64,000 nt of DNA. Source: Dipylidium caninum (lineage: Eukaryota; Platyhelminthes; Cestoda; Cyclophyllidea; Dipylidiidae). The stretch lies in contig QEYB01000266.1 in NCBI GenBank assembly GCA_017562135.1, positions 744,001 through 808,000 on the forward strand, written 5' to 3'. The translations under genes were made by a program, and so were the position numbers. Of the stretch, positions 51,764-63,592 are shown one piece after another; positions within the stretch are counted from its first letter, which is position 1; every line of letters starts with the position of its first letter. The notes beneath the pieces are model-generated. The model ran no database searches. It saw nothing but the letters and a program-made list of their open reading frames with translations, and was not told where the DNA came from.

Positions 51764-53937
51764 TTCCTGTCCATTTTACCAGAACCTGCCCCTCGGCCGA
51801 GTCCTCACTTGCGTCCTGGCCAAACACACCCTCGGCTTCGTCCGGTCCGAAGAAAGCAACGTATTTGGGAATCTGGGCAAGAGAAAGAGACAAAAGGTGA
51901 GACGCCCCTCCCGACAATCAACAGGGTAGACTCGTCAGCAGGTCCATACCGCGTCAGTGAAGAAGGGGAGGGTAATTTGAACAGGTTGGGAGATCACGTT
52001 GTGGGGCTCGAGGGTGAGTAGGTCGGGCGACGTGTAGAGGGCGCGGCGTTTCTTCTGTGGGTGATCTGCGGGAGGGGAAAAAGTTCCTTCTTTCATCACC
52101 GCCCGTGAAGTGACGCGCTTCCAGTGGCTGCTTCTGTATACTTCACAGTGGCTCTTGTCTCTCCACACCAAATGCAACCATTTCATCTTTTTCGTCCCAC
52201 CCTTCCCTTCGTCTTTCACATCACGAACTCATTGTCACACTCCTGTCTCCTCTCTGGTAATTCTCTCAGCTCAAAATCACACCTGGCTTGCTGTGGCTCC
52301 TCAAAACCCTGTCGATTTTTGTTTCCTCGAAAAGGAGCACAACGTCCTTTACAGCCTTAAAGCTACACTCATCGGACTCCAGTTTATCCATCCAGCATCA
52401 TGGTGGAGGCGCAAGAAACTCGACTTACCCTCGCCCACTCGATGGATAAGAAGCGTTGCATTCAGATTCCCCTCGGAGAAGACTATGTGGGTCACGTCTT
52501 TGTTGAAGGTTCCGCTTATTCTGAGGAAAGTTGTGCCTAATTGGAAGCAACGCAAAGACAAGATTCGGTTATGTGAGGGTCGTGGGAACCGCCCATGCTC
52601 CCAATTGTCAAACAGACTCTGATTTATTTGACACTTGACAGTGTTGAACCGAAATATTTCCTCTGCATTTGCACCCGGGCCATCCTTTTATGATTTGGCA
52701 TTGGTGGAAAATATCGCCTCACGTCAGTACTTCCACGCGAAGTCGGGGCCTGGGGCTGAGGGACTTGCACCCGCCCTGCTGGAGCTGCCACCACCTCCTC
52801 GCTATGCTGTGCCAGGAGAGATGTAAGTGATCCCACTTCTTTTTCCCCACCTATTCATCATTTTTACTCGGTTTTGTGTGAAACATTTTCTTGTGAAACC
52901 TCACTGCTGAGGCCGTAGAAGTGAGCCAAATAACTGCGGAGTTGAGGTAACTATGACCGCGTGTCGAAAGGGCTGCTCGAGGACTCTTCGTCCAACATTC
53001 TCGTGCCCCTGAAGATTCCTGTTTTGCGCCAGCGCATCGGCAAACTAGCTTCTGAGAGAGGGTAGGAGAGAGAAGAAGCGCGCATTTGCCACCGGCAGAC
53101 TTAAGTTAGCTGTGGATGACCAGCCTGCAACTTTTGCTTTAAAGGGAGAATAAATTTTGGGTGTCAGAGGCGCAGGGTGTGTGTGTTTGTGAAGAGAAAT
53201 GCTAATAATGGCAGTGACAAAAGGACGAGGTGGCCAGGCTACCAACGCGACTTGTGACGATAGTGGATGGGCAGAAGCACTGTGAAAGTTTAGTCTTGTG
53301 TATGATTCCGACAAGTGAGGCAAAAGGGGAGCCAGAAAACCGTTTGTCTCTTTTTAGTGCCTCTTATGGCTGTTTCTCCTGACGGGAACGCCGCTGACTG
53401 CGCTCTCCGCGCAGAGCGAAGCCGACGAGTGCCCATGTGGCACTGGGATGCGCTGTTTTGGAGGTGCGTGGGGCGTGGGGCGTGGGACGTGGAGAGGTCT
53501 CCACGTTGTCTTACCTGAGTAATTGTGGCAAACGTCGAAGTTGGGATGGCAGAACTGGTCGCGAGGCGGCAGTGAAGACTTGGATATGCCAGGCAAAATG
53601 AGGATATGAGTTTGAAGTAAACAGCATTAGTAAATAGATGATGGAGGAATAAAATTACCTGAATGCCGAAATTGAGCCTTCGTTCGATTCGGACGTAGTC
53701 GTGGATTTTTGTTCCAATTCTGCAACTCTGCTCATCGCAATTGAGATTTTCGTCAACACTTGAAGAGACAGACCAAAATCATCCACATCTCCTCAAAGAG
53801 AAACACACTAATATGGTAGCGTGAAAGTATGCCATTCCAAAGCAATACATTTGACGAGAGGAATTCGAGGGGACAGCGCTTTTTCCTCTTTCAGCAATTT
53901 ACCTGCCAACCGCTGTGACCAGAGGGGAGTTAAGCGC
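51764..53937 (-). CDS. partial multi-exon gene with ZU5-like domain
   Basis: Five minus-strand exons join in consistent phase: 53758-53659, 53578-53515, 52536-52429, 52065-51950 and 51872-51764. All have AG acceptors and GT donors; gtaaga, gtaagt and gtgagt are strong. A possible 35-nt upstream exon (53937-53903, ending AG|gtaaat) also fits the phase. The peptide opens with a Cys-containing stretch (NLNCDEQSCRIGTKIHDYVR, then FCHPNFDVCHNYSG). It then reads ISGTFNKDVTHIVFSEG, NATLLIHRVGE, TSPDLLTLEPHNVIS, QPVQITLPFF and QVLVKWTG. The pattern 'SP-x-LEPH-x-PV-x-ITLPF' resembles the ZU5 fold of ankyrin, UNC5 and PIDD proteins. That resemblance is by eye. The start, the stop and the exons after 51764 are not found, so function and full length are unknown. 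Two further minus-strand acceptors with open frames (53051 and 52806) do not fit the phase and were left out. Confidence 0.6.
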
Positions 53938-55198
53938 CTAAGGTGAGATTCTCTCCGCCCATTATGCACAATCTGTTCGACGATTAATCTTACGAGGAAG
54001 GAAAGGGAGAGGAGGCTACTTTGACCTCGTCTCTCCTCAGTTACTTCTCCCATGCGGAGAGGTCATACTACTCCCATGACCTAATACAAAGATGTGACCG
54101 AATCACGGTAATCGGTTGATGCAAGTGACGCGCTGTTGTGAGTAAACTATCCATCTCTGAAGGCTCGTCACCTTCAGGAAGCAGTGTTTGGACGAAGCTG
54201 GTCAAATGAGCACAAACTAGGCATCCCCATCGTGGGGGAGTGCAACGTTGCTTCAGAGAAGCTGATGAAGAGGAAGCCATCAAAGAAGTCTTTGTTAGCG
54301 GACCAAGGAGCACGTGCCCTAAACACGGAATCTCCGGCGTCTTCCATGGCAATGCAAGGGTTCCGTCAAACGCTACCGCAAACAGAGGCATGCTGGCAAA
54401 GTGGGAAGCAAATTACAATTAAAAATTTAAGTGACATTTTGTGGAAGGTGGATTAATCGGGATTAAGAAAAGGAGAGGCGTCGTTCAACTAGAGATTTTT
54501 CTTGTCCCCATAGAGCATAGTGGCGTTCTTCAGGCGACATTTGAGTTGCGGTTGATGACAAGGGCAGACCTAATTTCATAGTATTCTCATCGGGAAGAAG
54601 AGTTTTCAACACCACGGAGATATTGCATGTAAATGCAGACCGCATAGCTATTTCTTCCTGTCCTCACGTTTCTATTCCCATTTCCACCTACATTTTGCCA
54701 TGTAAAAATGAGTGCTTAGGTGTTAATTTTTGTGCTTCACTTCTTTACAGTACCACCATTACCGATGGAGCTAAAACAGGTGGCAATAAAAAAAATCTCC
54801 CACCTAAGGTTGAATGATTGCTAGAGCTTTTGGGAAGTGAGAGACACTTATTGATGTGGGGATATACTTTTTTTGAACGGCACCATCATAGAAACTCACA
54901 TTATTCTCCCCCAGCCTCGATCAAGGAAAATGAGGATACCTGTAGAAGGGCGAAATGGAGAAGGAGAGGAGGGGAAGGAAGGGGAGGGGGCAGAAAGGAA
55001 AGCTTTTTTTAGGTATGTTAATTTGGCTAAATCAGTTTTCTCGAAAGGAGGGTCTTACAGGCGATTGCTGATGTCAAATGAAGGAGATGAGGCTCCATAC
55101 TTGCTTCGGCTTTAGGCTCCGCGAAAGAGAGTTGACTTCGACTGTACTGGGGAAATTCTCCCCTATTTTTGGGTTTCCCTGCGTGCGTGCCCACTGAG

Positions 55199-55227
55199 GC
55201 ACACAAACACACACGCACACACACACG
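55199..55227. repeat. (CA)n microsatellite
   Basis: Imperfect run of CA units with AA and CG interruptions, in the spacer upstream of the ZU5-like gene. Simple repeat with no evident function. Confidence 0.8.
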
Positions 55228-58210
55228 GCCAGAAGGGATGACACATGGCCGCGACGCGGTGACCGTTTTGCGATTGGTGGAAAACGAGCGGTCAATCGGC
55301 ACCCCTGTCAGCAGGCGGGGCTTTGATTTGCCCCGGTGTTTGGGTTCTCCCCGGGTGCTCCCCTCGCCTTCTACCCTGGTGATTCACTAGATGGCTCGGT
55401 TTTCCAGCACTTCTTGTTGTCTGACCTTTGTTTAATGTGATTTCTGCCTCCTAAAAATCAAAAAACTGACAGCAAATGAAAGACATTTGGACAGAAAGCC
55501 TCACCGTTACAGCCTAACGTGGACCGACACTTCTACTTGAATTATAACAATGCCGTGAATAACTACCGCGATAAATTCCCATAATCATTTGTTTACTACC
55601 TCCAGCAGATATACGTTAAAACTGGAGGATCAGAATTAGATTTGTTCGTACAATGATTTTACAAATGCCACATATCTCCATTCCTCCATGGCTGATAGGT
55701 TTCGTCAATTTACCTTAAAAATGGTAAGCGTTTTTGACCTCTACGATGAAAATCTCAATGATATGCATGGAAAGCAGCAAAACGACGTGATAAATGTCAT
55801 TTCACTAAACTACGGGGTGCATTATTAAATAGTCTGGTGGCGTATTTAGGGCCATGGCATCGAGAGTGTAGGCACAGGTGCTTTTGCCGTTGGCTGCGAC
55901 ACTAAAGGTATTGTTTTTAGTAAGTCTAAAGGGCCGAAGTTGGGTTTAAAGTGATTTCGTACGTAATAATATATTCACACAACAAATTGCGCCGACGATC
56001 AATGAATTTCAACAAAAACTGACGCTGAGTTAAAGGTACTTTATGTCTCCAGACGAAATAAGAGCATTAGCATTTCAATTAACGCTGGTAGTGATAAAAA
56101 GGACCTGCGGGTTTTAAAAGGTCAAGGTGTACGTTTAAGACTTCAGTTTAGACCAATGTTCAAGTACACTTCATAATCTACTGCTTAATTTTAAGTGTTT
56201 ATTTCACATAAATTCGCTTAGAATACAAAACGAAGGTCTAATACTCGGTGAGTGAGATATTATCATGCTCTGCCTCGGGTAGCCTTATAGTTCAGTGGGT
56301 CTCAAAAGTGAGGAGTGGAACACACTGCGAATCGGGTGTTGCCCTATTTCCTCATCACCGAAGAGATTCATCAGAGTCCCTATTTGAAAGCCACCACTCG
56401 CTCAGAGCAATATTCGTGTCAACCAAAAAGTGTGTTTCGAGGGAGAAATCGAGGAAAAGCGGAATAGTAGTAGGCGGAGCAGATGAAAGTTTAGCGAGAA
56501 GGATCATAAATTGACCAAGCTTGCTCGCAAGTGCAGTGTTTTAAGTGGATCCCGAAAGCGAACAAACATCTCTTTTTTATGTAACCATTTCTGAGCAGAC
56601 TGTGGAAGCATTTAGTGACCACCTACATTCGCCAACAGGCCGATTATTAACTAAATATGAAAAGGCGATGCGAAACCGCGCAAAAAAACACCTTATAGAT
56701 ATATGAAATATAGTTTTGCCACATAAAAGGTTTTATTCTCGTACATAACGGTTACAGAAAGTATAGGAGAAGAAAAAAGACAAAGTTAGATCCGAGGGCT
56801 TTGGATACGAAATATAAGGTTTTAGAATTCGGAAATAAGTTTGTAGTATTTATAACCTAATTTCCCTTCTTTGCAAGGGGTTTGTGGTAAGGGGATGGGG
56901 GGTCAAGATGACAGTGTACATTAGAAATATACCCGCTACTCGATTTCACAAAAGCAAAGGAAGAAAAATCTTTTATGGCGTGTAGAAAAATTGTGTAAGC
57001 GGTGAATTCAAAATACGGGACCATGGAGATTTGTTTACAACTATTACTTTTACTACTATACGGGCCTTTGACAGTCAAGACCAGTACAGGTCTACAAATG
57101 AGATCATGGGTGCTTGAAGATTTCAGTTATTGGGTGATAAGTGATACGCTGCTGGTCGAGGCACGTTATGCAAATCGTTTTTCAAGATTGCGTACGTGCT
57201 AGATGTTTGATGTATAGCTTAAATAAATTGATTTGTTGTATTCATTGAAATTAGTCGTAGATTACCGTTCCAAACTGCTGCTCGCGGTAAAGACTATCGA
57301 CATTGCATTATCTGTTTGTTATGATCGATCAAAATTATCTGTCCCGTTCAAACGCACCATATAATGTTAATTCCAAGGTCGTCGCTCGCTTATCGTTGTA
57401 CCACGGAGATAATATGTGAGTCTTTGTCCGACGTTAGATTGCTGAAATTTTCCATTTTTTCCGTGTGCTAGTCTTCTCACCCGTTTATTTTGGCTAAACT
57501 GTACCGCACCATTGTATAGCTTTTCAAAAGTTTGCTCCATCACATGTCATGATTTCATCTTTCCCAATGCCGGATGTCATGCCGATCCTCCGATCAATAA
57601 CTGCTGCTGGAAATACTCGACTTATATAGTTCAATTCGGTCCAAACCAAATGAAGCAGATTTTTCTTCAGACTTTTTCCTCCCAACACACTTAATATAAT
57701 TTAAAATAAATATGCAGAGTGACAAGGTTTGGGACCCTTCATTAAAAAGACCTCTGAGACAACCCTATTTTGCACAAATAAGTTTATCACTTAAGCTTTC
57801 AATGTTGTAGTATTTAAATGAAGAAATTTAAATTTGACAATTAGTGGTATTTGCCTGAGGTAGATTTTTCTTCAATAATCATCCTCAGCCCTTATACTGC
57901 TCAAAATGTTTTCTTGATTTCATGAATTCTTATTCCCGTAACATGCACTTTCATTACTAATATTTTCATAAGTTGAAAACTTTGCTAATTTCTTGAAAGA
58001 GTTGTTTAGTTGGAGCATCCTCTAGCCTGTCGTTTTGGTTATTTTAATCTGTTTTATTCCAAAATTTCACGAAACAACGAGTTTCTCGTACTCTCTGTTA
58101 TTTGCAATTCAGCTATTGAAACTTGGCGCTTCTGCAAAACTATACCTTCACCATCTTTTTTTATTATATGCTTATCCAATTCACACTTAAGGCCGATTAT
58201 ATAAAACCCT

Positions 58211-58225
58211 TTCTTCAATTTACAG
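58211..58225 (+). promoter_or_regulatory. candidate splice (possibly trans-splice) acceptor before mannosidase start
   Basis: A pyrimidine-rich tract ends in ttcttcaatttacag 27 bases before the ATG at 58253. It could be the acceptor of a 5'-UTR exon. In organisms with spliced-leader trans-splicing (many flatworms), it could also be the leader addition site. The sequence alone cannot distinguish these. Confidence 0.4.
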
Positions 58226-58252
58226 ACACTTAAGGTTCATTTTTTTTGCTCG

Positions 58253-61200
58253 ATGAAAATTATCTCTCGTCCACTGAAGTTGAATCGGATCCTCGCTGTC
58301 GCAACTGTATTACTTTTAGTTCTCATTATCTTTCTCTATGTGGAGCAATACCACGTATGTTAATCCTTTCTCTATAATATGTCTGTCCGGAGAAGAATTT
58401 TATCTAATTTTTCTCCTCATACTCTTTTTATGGGCTAATATACATCGCAAAATCAACTTCTGTTTAATTAAAAATTACGAGATCTGTTGGTAGCATTGTT
58501 GACTTATTCCCTTAAAATATTGCTAAAACTTGGAATTCCTTAAGAAGAGTGATATAACCTTTATTCAGATTTCGACTTTCGAGGACAAGCCTTTGCCCTT
58601 TGCTGCACTCTAATTTATACAGTATAATTTTCAAGTGGTTTGATTTCGTATCTAAGGTGGTATTGACCTCTACCATAATTGATAACTCTCTTGTAAAGTA
58701 TGTTCGGCTTGCGTTAAAAGGATTGTATACGTCCTCTGTCATCGAAAATTTGCTCATACGGGATTCTAAGTGCGTTTCATGCAATAGGAATTTAAAAATA
58801 CATGCTTTTTCCCTATTATAGTTTCTGCATACATCTTGGAAGTCTCCTACTCAATCATCCAACCCGCAGTTAATTGAGGAAATGAAAAAACCCTCCAAAG
58901 ACTCCCTCGTAGAAAATATGGCAGAAGATGCCAAGTTGGAAATCGCCGGCCAGGAATCTAGAGGCCGATGAAGAGAAACTAACAAAAATCAAAGAAGTAA
59001 GGAGCAAACCAGCTTAAGTGTTTTTCGTAAAGATGCAATTTAGTAAGTAGTGCATACCTCACCCATTTTGGATTAAATATCCTTTGATTTTGTTTTAAAT
59101 AACCTTTTTTGCCTCAATTACGAATTTTTATTTAATGTTCTCTGGTTTACTATAATTTTCTTTTTGTAACTATAACAACGAAGCTCGTAATCTCGAACAA
59201 AATACTCCTTACGCCCATTAATGGAGTGCATGTTTAGGTCATTTTGAGGTGGCTGTAATCTTATTAGGTAGATTCTCTCTTTTTTTTCACAAAGCACTTT
59301 TTTTCAGTAACTCAGGCTTTGACCAAACCACTTGAAATTATCTGACGAATTTCTACATCTTCACAATGCTGAATAGAAGTGTTATTCGAGTCGTTAAAGG
59401 AATTCTGCAATATTTCTTTTTACCATTTTGTACCAACACTTTATCCTCAGATGGCGAAGCACGCATGGGACAACTACGTGAAATATGCCTGGGGCCACAA
59501 CGAGCTTAGGCCACTGTCGAAAACCTTTCATGACTCTACCGTTATTGCTCGTATCCCCCTGGGTGCAACCATTGTGGATTCCATTGACACTCTCTACCTA
59601 ATGGGATTAGAGAAGGAATATGCTCAGGCTGCCGAGTGGATCCGAAATAAACTCAACTTGCAGATGCGGTGAGTGGCATATGCTCCTACTGATATTGCAC
59701 TAAAAGTAATTTTATAAAGCTGCGGGTTTAATGAATATTTGCTAATAATTAGGGTGACTTTTTTGCCTTTTTTTCCTTTTTTGTGCAAGATTGACTACTA
59801 TTCACTCTTATTTACACTGGATTTTCGGTCTGTATTATATTTTGATGGCCTGATCTTGAGCTAATCGTTTAAGGCTAATATTATACATCCTGCGATTTTT
59901 AACCCAGGTAATGTTTTTACGAGACCGGACTCCTTGCTGGATGCAGTGCGTTCAAAAAGATTAAAATCCACACCATATCTGTCTCAGCTAAATTTTTCTT
60001 AGCCATATGCTTTCAATGTTCCGTGATTTGAATTCCTCACTGTTAGTGCCACCTAATTTGCCATTAATTTCTTCATTAATTATGCAAATGCACCATATTA
60101 ATTTGCTGATTCTGTAGGTTGATTTTATTCCAACCTGTCAATGTAGGTGTCCTTTTTGGTAGCACATTCGTGAAAATGAAATTTTCGGTTTGCTATTGGG
60201 GAAAATTCGAGCAACTTTCGAAACAAAGTGATATTTTGTTATTTTACCATGTTTCTTTTGGGAACTCCTGGTAGCTATTTTATGTGTCAAGTAGATGTAT
60301 GGATAGCCTCAGAAAAATATGGTTTCCTAACAAAGCGTACACTTTCTGGCTTCCTCCATACTCGGGTAGTGTAGAAACTTAGAAGTTTATGTGTATAGAA
60401 AACTTATTCTATTTCTCTCCCCCCCCCCTCCCCCCGCCCCTTCACTGGACTACCTTACAGTGGCGGTAGTATCAAGAAAGTAAGAGTAGAACTTTGTTGC
60501 TTTCTTGTTGTTCTGAAACAGTTATTAGGTCCACCTATTTGTTGTATATTACCGAAGAAGTACGAAGAACTGGCCTTCGTGACTGGTGACCCAATAACAT
60601 TTGTCCACAGAGTGTCGTGCAGGAACGTTTCACTAATGTAGGGAAGTTGCGCACATATTAGTTCCCTTCTTCATGCTTGACTGCGTCATAATGCCAGTTG
60701 CGACATAGTGACACAAAAGCGTTCCTTTTATGTCCGTACAACTGTCAAGTTGGGCTTAGTAAGGCTGATTGACTGCGAGGTCGTTAGTACGCTGGAGCAA
60801 CACATGTCTTGGACAGCGGTTAGCTTACTTTTTAGACAAAGTCGCGAACACGCACAAACATACACATACACGCAGCGTCGGATATGTGATTATGGCGCCG
60901 ATGGCGATTGCCATGAGAACTTTGCGGTTCATGATTTGGAAACATTTTGTTTAGTGTTCCCTGTTGACATTTTTCCATTGCATCAACGATCTGATGATGT
61001 ATGTCCTAAAATAGCTGAAATTCATGGAGGATTTCATCAGTATATCCAAAAATTTTAACTTTCTTAGTTGCCATTTCTTCATCGCGCTCTTTTTATCTTC
61101 ATCGCAAATCTCTTGGGCAACGGCGGAACTTTTGCCTAAAACACTCGTTAGTGAAGACACGCATAATACTCGCTCGTTAATTTCCTAAATTCCAATTCTT

Positions 61201-63592
61201 GGCAAAATGAGATATGTCATTTTTTTGCTCTATCATACCCCCAATATTCATAACTTATAACTCGTGACAAAAAAAAATTTTTTAGAAAACTCGCTGCTAA
61301 GTTGCCCTTGAAAACGTCGTCACGAATATGTTAAGAAATAAATAGATGTACTGTTTCGGACACTTGTAGCTTTCTAATGCGGGCAGGTGGGCAGACTTCT
61401 TCCTTTTGATTTAGCCACAACTGGACTGTCCTGATTCAGCCTCCCGACAATATTAGGCTGCACTGAAAAGCCATGAATTTCAGCTCATTTTTATCTAAAA
61501 TCCGTCATTTCCCCGGTTATCCTTGCCTCGAAGTGCTATTGCAGCTCCTTTTCTTCTACTCACGCATCTTGCGTGGGTCTTTATCGCGCACGAGTTGGAT
61601 GTTTTTAATAATGTTCATCCACAATATTTGTTTCAAATAGGAAATGAACTTAAGATTTCGCTATTTCCAGCTTACATTTCGGTCAAGTTCCATGAAGTAA
61701 ACTGGAAAATAATCAATTTTTGTTGGCGAAAACATTTACTAAAGAATTCCTACATTTTAATGAATGAAATGGTTTCCGCCACTTTTTAACATCTGTGTCT
61801 GTGTCTAGGCAGTTGTGCAATACCTTTTTTTAAGTTCCTCGGTTTTGCATTAAAGAACTTTTCCAAGTGCGTTTTCACTTCTTCAACAATGTTGTAGTTT
61901 TACCTCCAAATATGCCCCAACGATTTGATAAAGGTGGACACGACAAAAGTTTTAATCCAAACTTGGTTTTTTTTCTGCGTTATTTTTGCAGCGTAAGACG
62001 CCTCTACTGTTGATGATGGTTTAGGTGTCCGAATGGGTCTGTCTTTTAAGGGAAGCGAACTTTTCCTTACCGGTTTATAATGGCACCTACTTCTCATCTT
62101 CAGTTACATTTCGTCACAAAAACGAAACGATATCACAGCGAGACAAAAGAGAAGCCCAGGTTGTGCACCGTTTATCGAGTGTCGTCTCTGTCAGTGCATG
62201 AGGGACCCAAATTCCTTGTCTAGACGCTCCTGCCGTGTAGACCACGGAGAGCCGATCTTTAGTGATAATTCCCTGACCATTTGACGCGGATCTGTCCCCA
62301 CCATCTCCCTCATGATATCTTTCTTTCAACCTCTTAGGGGTACCTATTTTCATTTCTAAACCATGGTTCTTGTGCATTTTAAGAAATTGCCGTAAGTGTG
62401 ATTAATTGTTTTGATCAAACGAAGAGGGCATGCAATGACGTAAATGTCCTTCTTCCATTGTTTGCCTGGAAGACTTTCCTAATCAGCACAGAACAAGGAT
62501 TTTTTAGTTGAAAATTGACCTACAACCAAATTCGACCATAGTCACAAAACCCATAAGTTTGCTGGAACGTCTTCACGCAAATTAACCGTGAATGAGTGCA
62601 TTTTAAAAATTTTGGTTACTTTTCGGCTTGTCTGATATTAGCTGTACCATATTTCTCGATTCTCTCGAATAATCATCCTTAAACCTCCGCGTGAGGTTCT
62701 CTTTCAAGTGCGCCGTTCTCAAATTCTTTCTTAGTAAAACGTCACAATACCGTCCCACATTTTGAGAACTAAATTCATCTGGCAAGCACCGAGTTAATCC
62801 GATTTGCGTAAAACCTTTTTTCATTCTCGTTCCCCGGTTTTTGTATGGTATAGTTCCTTTTGCTAGCTGCAAGGGGTAGTAGGATATGTGTGTATGATGC
62901 TGTGGATTTCTTCTATTTTAGCCAACTGAAGTTTCCGTGTTCGAAATTACAATTCGTTTTGTCGGCGGCCTTTTGGGCATTTATTCACTGACCAAGGAAA
63001 AGGTAGGTATTTTTAGTTTAACCACGCCATTTCCTCGCCTGCTCTCTAATTTGCCGTTGAATGCCATGTCAACTGTGTAAGATTAAGTCGGTGCTTAGTT
63101 TTTTATCAGAAAAAAAGCTATAGGCTTGTTTAAAACTGAGGTTGTTTGTGCTATCCAAAGTGAGTTAAGTGCGCGAGACTAATGGTTGGTCAAACGAGAT
63201 GCTAATTCATCTGATTCGCTCTTGTGCCTCCCCAACCTCTTCATTCCTACCCCGGAGAGTTAAGTAACCGTTTGAAGTGGCTTGGTAGCTGCTCCTTTTA
63301 TTAATAAGGTTTTGTCTCTCTCATTACTGGTACAGGTGCAGTATGCGCTTGTTTACCTCTCGAGCGTGCACTCAGCGTCTTCCTCTCTAATCCTCATCAT
63401 TCACCCTCCCCAATTTTGAGTATTTATTTTGAAATGCATTTACTTAAAATGGCAGTAGCATATCCTCAATTAACTGTCATTTTGAATTCCTTGGCAGGTC
63501 TTTCTTGACCGAGCTGTCTCAATCATTGATAATCTCTTGCCTGCGTTTGACGCAACCACCGGCCTTCCAACCTCTCTATTTAATCTTCGCAC
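58253..63592 (+). CDS. MAN1A: class I alpha-1,2-mannosidase, Golgi IA-type (GH47), 5' part
   Basis: Exons are 58253-58354, 58822-58996, 59451-59668, 62922-63002 and 63498-63592; the gene continues past the window. Exon 1 encodes a type II signal anchor (hydrophobic residues about 13-30, ILAVATVLLLVLIIFLYV). Exon 2 is the stem. Exon 3 opens the GH47 catalytic domain (MAKHAWDNYVKYAWGHNEL, GATIVDSIDTLYLMGLEKEY). Exon 4 carries EVSVFEITIRFVGGLLG; its Glu and Arg in FE-x3-R align with E330 and R334 of human ER class I mannosidase, the first an active-site acid. Exon 5 has the LLPAFD-TG-P segment. The enzyme trims Man9 N-glycans to Man5 in the early secretory pathway, using calcium. Two oddities: exon 2 read from its good acceptor (58822) needs a frame change near 58960, whereas acceptor 58913 gives an in-frame version. 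The exon 3 to 4 junction (phase 2 into phase 0) also fails to match. Remaining catalytic residues lie beyond the window. Confidence 0.9.
60419..60440. repeat. poly-C tract
   Basis: Ten C followed by further C runs broken by T and G, in mannosidase intron 3. Such tracts are prone to length error in sequencing and assembly. Confidence 0.8.
61800..62380 (-). mobile_element. degenerate mariner-family transposase fossil
   Basis: It lies antisense within the long mannosidase intron 3. On the minus strand, near 62220-62140, the sequence reads GIWVPHALTETTLDKR…ASLLSR. This matches the mariner linker motif WVPHELTE before the catalytic domain. Near 62080-61990 it reads SSLPLKDRPIRTPKPS, resembling the mariner 'KGEPP..TPKP' segment. 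At 61899-61800 it reads NYNIVEEVKTHLEKFFNAKP then KGIAQLPRH, matching the mariner C-terminus (F-x-x-K…GI-x-LP). The reading frame changes between blocks, and the WVPHELTE to C-terminus spacing is about half of an intact element. The central DDD part is therefore mostly deleted and the copy cannot be active. No terminal inverted repeats or TA duplication could be defined, and the N-terminal region upstream of 62380 is unclear. Confidence 0.75.

Larger units (their letters stand above)
53938..58252. other. spacer; possible upstream exons of ZU5-like gene, otherwise nothing recognised
   Basis: Missing 5' exons of the minus-strand ZU5-like gene should lie here. Minus-strand frames at about 54391-54068 and 54645-54463 look mildly coding-like but could not be joined in phase. 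Beyond 55.4 kb the sequence becomes visibly AT-rich, with no gene, RNA gene or element recognised up to the mannosidase start. Confidence 0.4.

Noticed and set aside
52429..52536. BRCT (microcephalin-type) domain
   Set aside because: The string TFNKDVTHIVF resembles BRCT at first glance, but the next exons do not continue a BRCT fold and fit a ZU5-like pattern better.
52110..52622. 170-codon plus-strand frame
   Set aside because: Lies antisense over ZU5-gene exon 52536-52429, whose minus-strand exons join in phase; the plus frame has no recognisable motif.
58512..58784. 90-codon minus-strand frame in mannosidase intron 1
   Set aside because: No recognisable motif and no splice-phased partner; left as a chance or decayed frame.
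60708..61160. Coding-like frames on both strands in mannosidase intron 3
   Set aside because: Short frames with stops in between and no recognised family; probably old decayed sequence, not a gene.
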